Assembly (NCBI GenBank): GCA_043806735.1 | Contig: JAZDGR010000058.1 | Location: forward strand, 1-17,725 | Direction: 5' to 3' | Length of the DNA stretch: 17,725 bases | Source: QYOJ01 sp043806735 | Lineage (GTDB): Bacteria > Bacteroidota > Bacteroidia > Bacteroidales > FEN-979 | Shown: piece after piece, positions 6,791-14,473 of the stretch | How the letters are laid out: every line of letters starts with the position of its first letter | Numbering within the stretch: position 1 is the stretch's first letter | Program-made: the position numbers and the translations under genes | Notes under the pieces: model-generated | Told to the model about the DNA's origin: nothing | Database searches by the model: none | What the model saw: only the letters and a program-made list of their open reading frames with translations

Positions 6791-8098
6791 ATGTATATGA
6801 AAAAAGTGTTCATTAACCCGCTAACCATTTTGTTTATGGTTGCGCTGACTTCGTTAGGTTGTTCTTCGAAATTTTCAGGATTTGACAAAACAGAATCCGG
6901 CCTCTACTACAAGATATACAAGGTGAGTGAGGATACGATGAAAGCAAAAACAGGGGATTTCATTTCTTTGGATATGAGATACGCAAATGAGAAGGATTCC
7001 GTATTATTCGATACCCGTGCGAATAAGGGGCAGCAAATTCGTTTCCAGCTTCCCCCATCCGATTTTCAGGGAGATCTTTACGAAGGCATCCGAATGATGT
7101 CGCCTGGTGATAGCGCTGTTTTCCTGATCAACAGCGATTCCTTGTTTACGAAGACATTCCGGATGCCCAAACGACCTGATTTTATCGACAGTAATTCCGT
7201 GTTGAAGTTTTACGTAACGTTGCACTCAGCCGAATCCGTCGAATCCTTACAGGCGAAAGAAAAGGAATTGTTAAAGGTGTACCTCGAATCAAATCAGATA
7301 TTGGCCGAGCCTCTCGGATCGGGACTTTATTATGTTGAAACCGTTTCCGGCGCCGGAAAGAAAATTGATACAGGAGCCGTCGTGAAAATGCACTTCATTC
7401 TTTCCCTTTCTAACGGAGCCCAGGTATTTTCCTCCTATGACAGGGGAGAACCCTTGCAAATGACATTTGGAAAACCCTTTGATACACCGGGTTTTGATCA
7501 GGGCATCGGGATGATGAAGAAAGGTGGAAAAGCAAAACTGATCGTGCCAAGTGAAATCGCTTTCGGATCAGCAGGCAGAGGATCTGTAATTCCTCCGTAC
7601 TCTATGCTTATTTATGATGTGGAGGTTTTCGATGTCTTATCCAAAGCCGAAAACGATAAACAACAAGCGGAGAAGAAAAAGCAGGATGAGCTGAAAAAAA
7701 CGACAGTTCAAAAGGAGGAATCCGGAAAGTTGCAAAAGTACCTGGTTGAAAACAAAATTACTGTGAAACCTACTCCCAGTGGCCTCTATTTTATCGAACA
7801 GCAGAAAGGCACCGGAGCGAAAGCAGAACCCGGGAAACGGGTGAAGGTTCATTACACCGGGAGACTACTCGACGGAACCAAATTCGATTCCTCCGTTGAC
7901 AGAGGTGAACCGTTTGGCTTTACACTTGGGAAAGGCCAGGTGATCAAAGGCTGGGACGAAGGAGTCGCCCTGATGAATGTGGGAGGCAAAGCGACGCTGA
8001 TCATTCCTTCTTCCATTGCATATGGTGACCGGGATATGGGAACCATCCCACCATTTTCAACCCTGGTATTTGACGTAGAACTCATTGAAGTTGAATAG
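6791..8098 (+). CDS. Lipoprotein with three FKBP-type peptidyl-prolyl isomerase domains
   Basis: A 435-residue lipoprotein: signal at about 5-20 and lipobox SLGC with Cys24. Each of three FKBP modules opens with a SGLYY/F strand (36, 177, 330). Domain 3 (about 330-435) keeps every FKBP12-type pocket residue: Tyr355, Phe365, Asp366, Phe375, Val384, Ile385, Trp388, Tyr411 and Phe427. Domain 2 (about 176-283) is partly changed, with Phe202 for Tyr, Ser214 for Asp and Phe235 for Trp. Domain 1 (about 35-146) is strongly diverged. A charged, probably helical linker (about 284-316, rich in K, E and Q) separates domains 2 and 3. It is likely a periplasmic, membrane-tethered folding helper. Start is ATG 6791 or 6797; both precede the signal. 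It ends 15 bases before the PKD gene. Confidence 0.9.
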   Translation: MYMKKVFINPLTILFMVALTSLGCSSKFSGFDKTESGLYYKIYKVSEDTMKAKTGDFISLDMRYANEKDSVLFDTRANKGQQIRFQLPPSDFQGDLYEGIRMMSPGDSAVFLINSDSLFTKTFRMPKRPDFIDSNSVLKFYVTLHSAESVESLQAKEKELLKVYLESNQILAEPLGSGLYYVETVSGAGKKIDTGAVVKMHFILSLSNGAQVFSSYDRGEPLQMTFGKPFDTPGFDQGIGMMKKGGKAKLIVPSEIAFGSAGRGSVIPPYSMLIYDVEVFDVLSKAENDKQQAEKKKQDELKKTTVQKEESGKLQKYLVENKITVKPTPSGLYFIEQQKGTGAKAEPGKRVKVHYTGRLLDGTKFDSSVDRGEPFGFTLGKGQVIKGWDEGVALMNVGGKATLIIPSSIAYGDRDMGTIPPFSTLVFDVELIEVE

Positions 8099-8113
8099 AC
8101 AAACAACCGGCAG

Positions 8114-9151
8114 GTGAAGAGATCCATTGTTGTTGCATTCCTCTTACAGTATCTTCTGCCAGCCACAGGGATAGCCATCACTGCCGACTTCAGTTTTACA
8201 AAAGCCTGCCTGGGATTACCAACTACGCTGACTAGCACATCCAAGCCTGCCGATAGCATTTTTAAAGTTTTATGGGATCTGGATGGGGATGGCCGGTTTA
8301 ATGATGCTATCGGAGATACCGTGAAGAACACCTATCCCAACCCGGGCTTCTACTACGTGGGTGTTAAAGTCATTGCTTTTTCGGGTGCTTCCGATGCAGT
8401 TTATAAAATGGTTCCGGTTGCACAGGTTGACGCCGCATATTCAGTTGACCTCTCCTGCCTGAACCTTCCCGTACATTTTTTTAACGAATCTGTTGTGGTT
8501 GCAGATACCGTGTTTCAATATATCTGGAATTTCGGAGACGGAACCCCAACCAGCTTTCTCCGCAACCCTACTCATAATTATGCATCCGCCGGATTATATA
8601 CGGTTAAACTCACGGTTATTTCCTTATCAGGTTGCATTGACTCTGTGAAAACAACCCTCGAAATCAAGGATTCGCCGCTCGTGGAGATCTCCTTTTCAGG
8701 TGACACAATTTTTGATATCGGCGACAGTGTTATCGTAACAATCGTAGGGATTTATGACAGCGTCTTCTGGAGTACCAGTGCAACTACAAACTCCATTGTG
8801 ATCAGCACAGCCGGGTACTATTACGTCCAGGGTTACAGGAATGGATGTTACGGGGAGAGGTATTTTACGATTACCGTGATAGAAGATAACTCCGTGCGAA
8901 TCATGTCCATTATCACGCCCAATGGCGATGGATTTAACGATCAGTGGGAGATTCTGAACATGGAACAGGTCGCACCCTGCCAGGCTGATGTTTACGACAG
9001 GTGGGGCGAAAAGGTGCTCTCTTCTTCTCAATACAACAACGACTGGGAAGGAACCTTTAACGGGAAAGCATTGCCGAATGATACCTACTATTATTTTGTG
9101 AGATGCGGAGACGGTGGGCTAAGAAAAGGAAGCCTGAATATTGTGAAATAA
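8114..9151 (+). CDS. Secreted PKD-domain protein with T9SS type B (CHU_C) C-terminal domain
   Basis: A 345-residue exported protein starting at a GTG (8114), which begins a signal peptide (hydrophobic residues about 5-22). Two PKD-like modules follow: LWDLDGDGRF with GFYYVGVKV (about 53-88), and NFGDGTPTS with AGLYTVKLTV (about 139-168). The C-terminal ~85 residues are the gliding-motility-associated CHU_C type: IITPNGDGFNDQWEI (266-280), VYDRWGEKV (293-301), WEGTFNGK (311-318) and the final GSLNIVK. This tail marks the protein as type B cargo of the type IX system. Type B cargo is known from SprB of Flavobacterium to need a PorP/SprF-family partner, and such a gene follows 14 bases later. 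The protein is short for such cargo and may be an adhesin or surface scaffold; its ligand cannot be read from sequence. Confidence 0.9.
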   Translation: MKRSIVVAFLLQYLLPATGIAITADFSFTKACLGLPTTLTSTSKPADSIFKVLWDLDGDGRFNDAIGDTVKNTYPNPGFYYVGVKVIAFSGASDAVYKMVPVAQVDAAYSVDLSCLNLPVHFFNESVVVADTVFQYIWNFGDGTPTSFLRNPTHNYASAGLYTVKLTVISLSGCIDSVKTTLEIKDSPLVEISFSGDTIFDIGDSVIVTIVGIYDSVFWSTSATTNSIVISTAGYYYVQGYRNGCYGERYFTITVIEDNSVRIMSIITPNGDGFNDQWEILNMEQVAPCQADVYDRWGEKVLSSSQYNNDWEGTFNGKALPNDTYYYFVRCGDGGLRKGSLNIVK

Positions 9152-9165
9152 AGTTAAGCTACAGG

Positions 9166-10107
9166 ATGACCGGATATTTCAGACATTGGAGTTCTTTTGT
9201 GTTTCTGATGATTGGCATTTCAGGAGCATTGAGGGCCCAGCTGTTTCCCGTCATGGACCAGTACCTGCTGAATCCGACCAGCATCTCACCTGCCTTTGCC
9301 GGGAAAGATTACCCGTTTGAGGTTTTCCTGACCAGCCGGATCGAATGGACCGCCGTCCCCGGACATCCGATTATCGGATCCTTGAACCTGGATGGGGCTC
9401 TCCCCAAACGACTGGGGATCGGCGGAAATATTACGATCAACAACGCAGGACCACTTCATAACCTGACCCTGAATCTTGACCTGGCATATCATCTGAAAGT
9501 GGCTATCGATCATACGCTTAGCTTTGGCCTTAATGTGTCATATTATCAGAATGTTCTGGATCTTATCAATGCGGTGCTGAAGGACCCCAACGATCCCTTG
9601 CTGGCAGGCCGGTCAGAGATTTCCGAATCGTATGTCAACATGGGGGCAAGCCTTCTCTATACCTGGAGAACCCTTGATATTTGTATTGCCTTTCCGCTTC
9701 TTTTCAACAACGAATCTTTCTACAGCGGGGAGAGCATCTATTCTCATGTCCTGACAATGGACCGGAACTTCCTTGCCTACATCGGGTACACGCTGAAAAC
9801 AAAGACAGACTGGAGCTGGAAATTTGGCTTTCTCTATAGGAAAACGCAATTTGCCCCCATGTCGTTCGACATCAGCGCCCTGGCCTTATACAAAGATCTT
9901 GGATGGCTGGGATTGATTTACAGAAAGAATAACATCATTTGCATTACCGGAGGATTGATGATTTCCAAAGGGCTTAAATTCAATTACAGTTACGAATATT
10001 CCCCCTCAACGATGAGCGGGAAATCTTATGGCACCCATGAAATCACCCTGGGCTACCAGATGATACCAAAATCGGAAAAACCCTCCTTAAAGGAGTATAT
10101 CAAATGA
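9166..10107 (+). CDS. PorP/SprF family type IX secretion outer membrane protein
   Basis: A 313-residue protein with signal peptide (about 8-24, likely cut after ALRAQ) and a predicted outer membrane beta-barrel of alternating strands. The family signature QYLLNPTSISPAFAG is at 32-46. The last strand region has SYGTHEITLGYQM (287-299). PorP/SprF proteins help export or anchor T9SS cargo with type B tails, and the gene directly before this one encodes such cargo. The ATG at 9166 starts the signal peptide; the frame extends back to 9103 into the end of the PKD gene but that part is not signal-like. The stop overlaps the next start as ATGA, implying coupled translation. Confidence 0.93.
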   Translation: MTGYFRHWSSFVFLMIGISGALRAQLFPVMDQYLLNPTSISPAFAGKDYPFEVFLTSRIEWTAVPGHPIIGSLNLDGALPKRLGIGGNITINNAGPLHNLTLNLDLAYHLKVAIDHTLSFGLNVSYYQNVLDLINAVLKDPNDPLLAGRSEISESYVNMGASLLYTWRTLDICIAFPLLFNNESFYSGESIYSHVLTMDRNFLAYIGYTLKTKTDWSWKFGFLYRKTQFAPMSFDISALALYKDLGWLGLIYRKNNIICITGGLMISKGLKFNYSYEYSPSTMSGKSYGTHEITLGYQMIPKSEKPSLKEYIK

Positions 10108-13100
10108 ACCAGGATACAGGAACATACAGATACCTGAGAAGGGGTGCTCTTGGGATTCTCCTTCTGATTGGACTTACGGTCTCCTTTTCTTCTCAAGCTC
10201 AGCCATACCAGACCAAGCAAGGAGGTATTTGTTTCCGGGTGGACAACAATCCGGCCCTTTCGAAACTACACCAGTTTGATTCGCTCTTTTCGGCCTATGA
10301 TAACCATTTCAGCCTGGCAATCACCTCCTGGGTTCTGCCATTATCACCGGAATATATAGATTCACTGATCAGCCTGAGTGCCAAGGGTCATGAGGTGATG
10401 GACAATACGCCCACTCATCAGACCCAGTTTTTCAACCTGCTGAATGCAGCCGACACCTCGCTTTTTGCCGGGAATCCGGGGGTTGATCATTTTTATCAAT
10501 TCAAGGTCTGCCTCAAATACGCCGCCGTGGATACCTTTCAGTCTCACAATGAAGGACTGGTCAATGTTTACGGTAATATGGTTATTAGCCATAATCCGGG
10601 TGAATTTGTCGATCTCACAGGAAATCCGTACTTCTTTGCACTTTATCTGAACTCAGTCAACAAAGTTTTTTTATGGTATAACCGACAGGCTGTCAATCCT
10701 GCGGATCCGGACACCGTCTTTATCCAGTCCTTCTGGGAAGAACCGGTCAACCTGGGGATCCTGCTGAACCTCCGATATCATAAACTTACCCAGCAGAATG
10801 TGATCATGGACCCGAATGCAGTCCTTCTTCTGGGACAGAGATCCCTCGACATTTTCTATCAATCTGGTATTCCAAGGCCGCAAACCTGGATTCACCCGGC
10901 GGGGCAGATGCCCTTTATCAACGGTTACCAGATAAAATCCAACCTGGGAGATTCCCTCCTGTACCAGGCAGGATCAAACTATGCCAACAAGGCCTACCTC
11001 TGTTACAATGAATTTAATCCACAGGGAATCTGTCAGTTTGGAATGCAGAATGACGAAATTTTACTCGAGAACCACAGTTTTGAATGGAACAAACACCTGA
11101 TTTCCGACCATGTAGCGAAGCATTACCTGAAGATCAGCGTTTCCACCTTTTCGAATCCGCTTGGAGGGTGGAATGCCTTCATCCAACGGGTCGATAGTCT
11201 CCTTTCCTGGTGTGCCGAAACGAGTATCCTCGTCGGCACTTATTCCGCATGGAGAACCTGGCTCTACGACAGCCTGCCAGGCCGGGTAGTCAATGTTTTC
11301 CCAAACCTCAACGTGGACCGTGATGGGGATTTCTATCCCGACGGGTATGATCAGGCGACGTGGATAAATAGCGTATATGATACATCCGATGGAGTTCCGG
11401 TTAGCGGGAATTGCAGCTTTATACTGAACCAGCCCGGCTATTTTTGTCAGGTTACGCAATTAGCCGGATTGGAAAAAGGGAATAACCTTTTTAAGATCTG
11501 GACGAAGAGTACGGGACTCGATACATGCTTCGTATCGGTGCAGTTCAGCTTTCCGGAAACAGGTTACGTCCAATCCTTTGATTTCTTGGTCGATACGACC
11601 GGTTGGACGAAGCAGGCTACGTACATTGATGTCCCGGATTCCATATCCCTGGTGAATATTGTGATCACCCGCACTGATACGATGCCGGATACGGTTAGGA
11701 TCAGTGGCATGCAATTTAATTCTGCGGGATTCTTAAGAAGATCAGCTCTGCCCACACAGATTGTCACCCAGATTGAACAATTCTCAAACATCGACCTCTA
11801 CAACCTGGTCATTGATACAATCTATCCCCCATCCACAATTTCATGGTGGGTTCAGGGGGAAAATGTGATGAACTTTAATTTTATCTCAGGTCTGTACCTG
11901 CAACCGTTAAAACCTCAGTCGTTCTGGACCGGACAGGACACGGCCTGGCTAATGGCCCTGAGTCCGGACGGAGTTCGGGATAGCTGTCTATTGACATATC
12001 AATCCATTCCGATCGAAGGCTTTTGTCCTGGTGTGCCGGTTACCATCACCCTGCTTGACACGCTGGAAAATGATTTTATTCAGTGGACATCGATCCCGTT
12101 CGATTCCACCATCTCAAATCCCAATGTGTACAACCCGACGGTGAATTCGCCGGTTACCACCCTGTATATGGTGCAGGCAATCAGTCCGCTTGGACCGATC
12201 CAGTACGACAGCATCCGGATTATCAGATATCCGGAACCGCAACCTTTGTTACCAGCCGATACCAGTCTTTGCAGTGGCGACTCGGTAAGTTTCACCGCCA
12301 CCGGAGGAGTGCATTACCTCTGGAGTACAGGGGACACGACAGCTACCATTGTGGTTTCGCCTGACAGTTCAACCACCTATACGGTATTCATTACCAACCA
12401 ATTCGGATGTTCCGGCACGGATTCCACCCATGTTACTATCTGGCAACGGCCCGAGGTTCATATGTGGGGAATCTGGCCTGCCTACTGTACCTACGACATC
12501 ACTTCATCGGTCTTTGGCGACCCGCCTGGGGGAACGTTCTCCGGACCTGGCTTGTATGGTGACATTTTCTATCCTGATTCGGCAAATATCGGAGAGAACG
12601 TCCTTTATTACGTTTATACTGATACCACGGGATGCTTCAATTACGACAGCACGATAGTTTATGTTTATCCGAGACCCGCGATTCTTCCTCAGCCTTCAGA
12701 TACGATTTGTGCCGACCAATCCATTACCCTGAATGCCGGATCAGGAAATGACTCTTATCTATGGTCAAACGGTGTGGCGGATTCTATCGTGACGGTGGAT
12801 ACTGCAGGTATCGGGCTTGGCCCATATATGCTTTGGGTTTACGTGACCAAGGATGGGTGTGTGAATATGGATACAGCTTATCTTACATTCGTGGAATGTC
12901 CCATCGGAATTGAAGATCAAAACGAAAAAACTGCATTCCGGATTTTCCCCAATCCTGCCGGTGAATTTGTGAACATTGAATCCACCGCTTCTAGGCCAAT
13001 TCGGTTTACAGCGGAAATTCTGAATTCAAAAGGGCAGGTGCTAATCTCTAAACCGGATAATTTTAATCAAACAAAGATCATTTTGAGTGAGATTCCGGGA

Positions 13101-13166
13101 GGAATTTATCTTCTGAGGATATCATTACCCAATAATGTCTTCCATTACCGGGTGGTCAGGTTTTAA
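10104..13166 (+). CDS. Large secreted protein: polysaccharide-deacetylase-like N-terminus, Ig/PKD-like repeats, T9SS type A tail
   Basis: A 1020-residue exported protein with a signal peptide at about 13-33. Residues about 40-395 recall the NodB/polysaccharide deacetylase fold: ICFRVDNNP (42-50), LSAKGHEVMDNTPTH (91-105), TWIHPAG (261-267) and a terminal strand-helix VGTYSAWRTWL (377-387). Compared with the usual FDDGP and GHEIxxHTxxH, one metal-binding Asp is Asn48 and the first His is Asn101, so it may be inactive or use a changed site. About 430-540 looks like a beta-sandwich carbohydrate-binding module. About 636-930 holds three or four Ig-like repeats of the SLCSGDSVSFTATGG..YLWSTGDT type. 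A type A sorting domain ends the protein (FRIFPNPAGEFV at 945-956). The deacetylase match is by eye and moderate; the secretion call is firm. Confidence 0.85.
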   Translation: MNQDTGTYRYLRRGALGILLLIGLTVSFSSQAQPYQTKQGGICFRVDNNPALSKLHQFDSLFSAYDNHFSLAITSWVLPLSPEYIDSLISLSAKGHEVMDNTPTHQTQFFNLLNAADTSLFAGNPGVDHFYQFKVCLKYAAVDTFQSHNEGLVNVYGNMVISHNPGEFVDLTGNPYFFALYLNSVNKVFLWYNRQAVNPADPDTVFIQSFWEEPVNLGILLNLRYHKLTQQNVIMDPNAVLLLGQRSLDIFYQSGIPRPQTWIHPAGQMPFINGYQIKSNLGDSLLYQAGSNYANKAYLCYNEFNPQGICQFGMQNDEILLENHSFEWNKHLISDHVAKHYLKISVSTFSNPLGGWNAFIQRVDSLLSWCAETSILVGTYSAWRTWLYDSLPGRVVNVFPNLNVDRDGDFYPDGYDQATWINSVYDTSDGVPVSGNCSFILNQPGYFCQVTQLAGLEKGNNLFKIWTKSTGLDTCFVSVQFSFPETGYVQSFDFLVDTTGWTKQATYIDVPDSISLVNIVITRTDTMPDTVRISGMQFNSAGFLRRSALPTQIVTQIEQFSNIDLYNLVIDTIYPPSTISWWVQGENVMNFNFISGLYLQPLKPQSFWTGQDTAWLMALSPDGVRDSCLLTYQSIPIEGFCPGVPVTITLLDTLENDFIQWTSIPFDSTISNPNVYNPTVNSPVTTLYMVQAISPLGPIQYDSIRIIRYPEPQPLLPADTSLCSGDSVSFTATGGVHYLWSTGDTTATIVVSPDSSTTYTVFITNQFGCSGTDSTHVTIWQRPEVHMWGIWPAYCTYDITSSVFGDPPGGTFSGPGLYGDIFYPDSANIGENVLYYVYTDTTGCFNYDSTIVYVYPRPAILPQPSDTICADQSITLNAGSGNDSYLWSNGVADSIVTVDTAGIGLGPYMLWVYVTKDGCVNMDTAYLTFVECPIGIEDQNEKTAFRIFPNPAGEFVNIESTASRPIRFTAEILNSKGQVLISKPDNFNQTKIILSEIPGGIYLLRISLPNNVFHYRVVRF

Positions 13167-14471
13167 TCAGTAAATCTCCAGCTTCTCAATAATCGTTAAC
13201 AAATCGTTGGGGCGGTATGGTTTTGCCAGGTAATCATCCATGCCCACATCCAGACATGTTTCCTTGCCTGTAACCATAATGTGGGCTGTAATGGCAACAA
13301 TCTTAACAGGATAGAAGTTTTGAGCTTCTTTTTTATCCATCTTTTGCAGTTTCTGGAGCTCAATCTCCCGCATGTGCCTCGAAGCTTCCAATCCGTCCAT
13401 GATGGGCATCGCTATGTCCATGAGAATCAGATCGTAAAGATTTTCCTGGAATTTTTCCAGTGCCACTTTTCCGTTTTCAGCAATATCAACGGAATGGCCT
13501 TCCCGCTGCAATGTGGTCACCGCAAATTTCTGGTTGAGCAGATTGTCTTCCACAAGAAGGACTTTCAGCGATCTTGTTTTATGTGGTTTCGCAACAGATG
13601 CCTCATTCTGTTGTTTCAGCATGGCTTCATCTCCGACAGAAAAAAGCAACGTAAACCAGAAGGTTGAACCCTTTCCTTTTTCACTGATTATACCCATCTT
13701 TCCGTTCATCAGGCGGGTGAGGTTCCTGGAAATCGAAAGGCCCAGACCGGTTCCCTCGAATTCCTGGATCAGGCGATTTTCCAGTTGCGCAAACTCATTG
13801 AAGAGCGTTTTTTGTTCTTCTTCGGAGATGCCGATCCCGGTGTCGGTTACCTGGAATTTCAGCAATCTCTGGTTCTCCCCAAGAGCCTTGCGATCGATTG
13901 ATTCAGGGATGAAAGCGCGATCTTCTTCATCCGTGCCAATGGATTCAACGGAAATCAGAACTTCGCCCTCGTTTGTGAATTTAATGGCATTGTTGGCAAG
14001 ATTGATCAGGATCTGTTTCAACCTGATTGCATCTCCGATTACACATTTCGGGATTGTGACCTCGATTTTCGAATACAGGTCAATTCCCTTCCCCTTCGCT
14101 TTCAATGACAGGAGTTTGACTACCTGATGAATTTCATCGTTCAATGAAAAAGGTTTTTCTTCAAGTTTCAGCTGACCCGCTTCAATTTTTGAAAGATCCA
14201 GGATGTCATTGATAATGGTCAATAAATTGTAGCTCGCAATATGGATGATCTCCAGAAAGTCCTTTTGTTCTTCTGTCAGATTTGTCTGGCTCAAGAGGGT
14301 ATATATCCCGAGGATGCTGTTCATCGGTGTCCGGATCTCATGGCTCATATTGGCCAGAAACATGGTTTTCTTTCGGGTGGCATCTTCCGATTCCTTTTTC
14401 GCCAGTTTTAATTCGGCTTCCAACTCGTCGATCCTGCGCTGTAACTCGGCCAGTTTGTTTTCCTGTGGCAT
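13167..14471 (-). CDS. Soluble hybrid histidine kinase-response regulator, intact motifs
   Basis: A 434-residue protein without membrane segment or sensor domain. An N-terminal coiled coil (about 3-33) leads to the dimerisation/phospho-acceptor domain with NMSHEIRTPMNSILG and His44. The ATPase domain keeps the N box NNAIKF (160-165), G1 DTGIG (210-214) and G2 GTGLGL (240-245). A C-terminal receiver domain (about 302-434) has the acidic pair Glu308/Asp309, phospho-acceptor Asp352 in LMDIAMP, Thr395 and Lys417. All residues needed for autophosphorylation and phosphorelay are therefore present. It starts 2 bases after the stop of the partner kinase gene, so translation is probably coupled. It must get its input from that membrane-bound partner or another protein. 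No DNA-binding output domain is present. Confidence 0.93.
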   Translation of the reverse strand: MPQENKLAELQRRIDELEAELKLAKKESEDATRKKTMFLANMSHEIRTPMNSILGIYTLLSQTNLTEEQKDFLEIIHIASYNLLTIINDILDLSKIEAGQLKLEEKPFSLNDEIHQVVKLLSLKAKGKGIDLYSKIEVTIPKCVIGDAIRLKQILINLANNAIKFTNEGEVLISVESIGTDEEDRAFIPESIDRKALGENQRLLKFQVTDTGIGISEEEQKTLFNEFAQLENRLIQEFEGTGLGLSISRNLTRLMNGKMGIISEKGKGSTFWFTLLFSVGDEAMLKQQNEASVAKPHKTRSLKVLLVEDNLLNQKFAVTTLQREGHSVDIAENGKVALEKFQENLYDLILMDIAMPIMDGLEASRHMREIELQKLQKMDKKEAQNFYPVKIVAITAHIMVTGKETCLDVGMDDYLAKPYRPNDLLTIIEKLEIY

Positions 14472-14473
14472 AA

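Noticed and set aside
13513..14127. 204-residue plus-strand open frame inside the soluble kinase
   Set aside because: It mirrors conserved kinase sequence and has a biased Ser/Arg/Phe composition typical of antisense frames.
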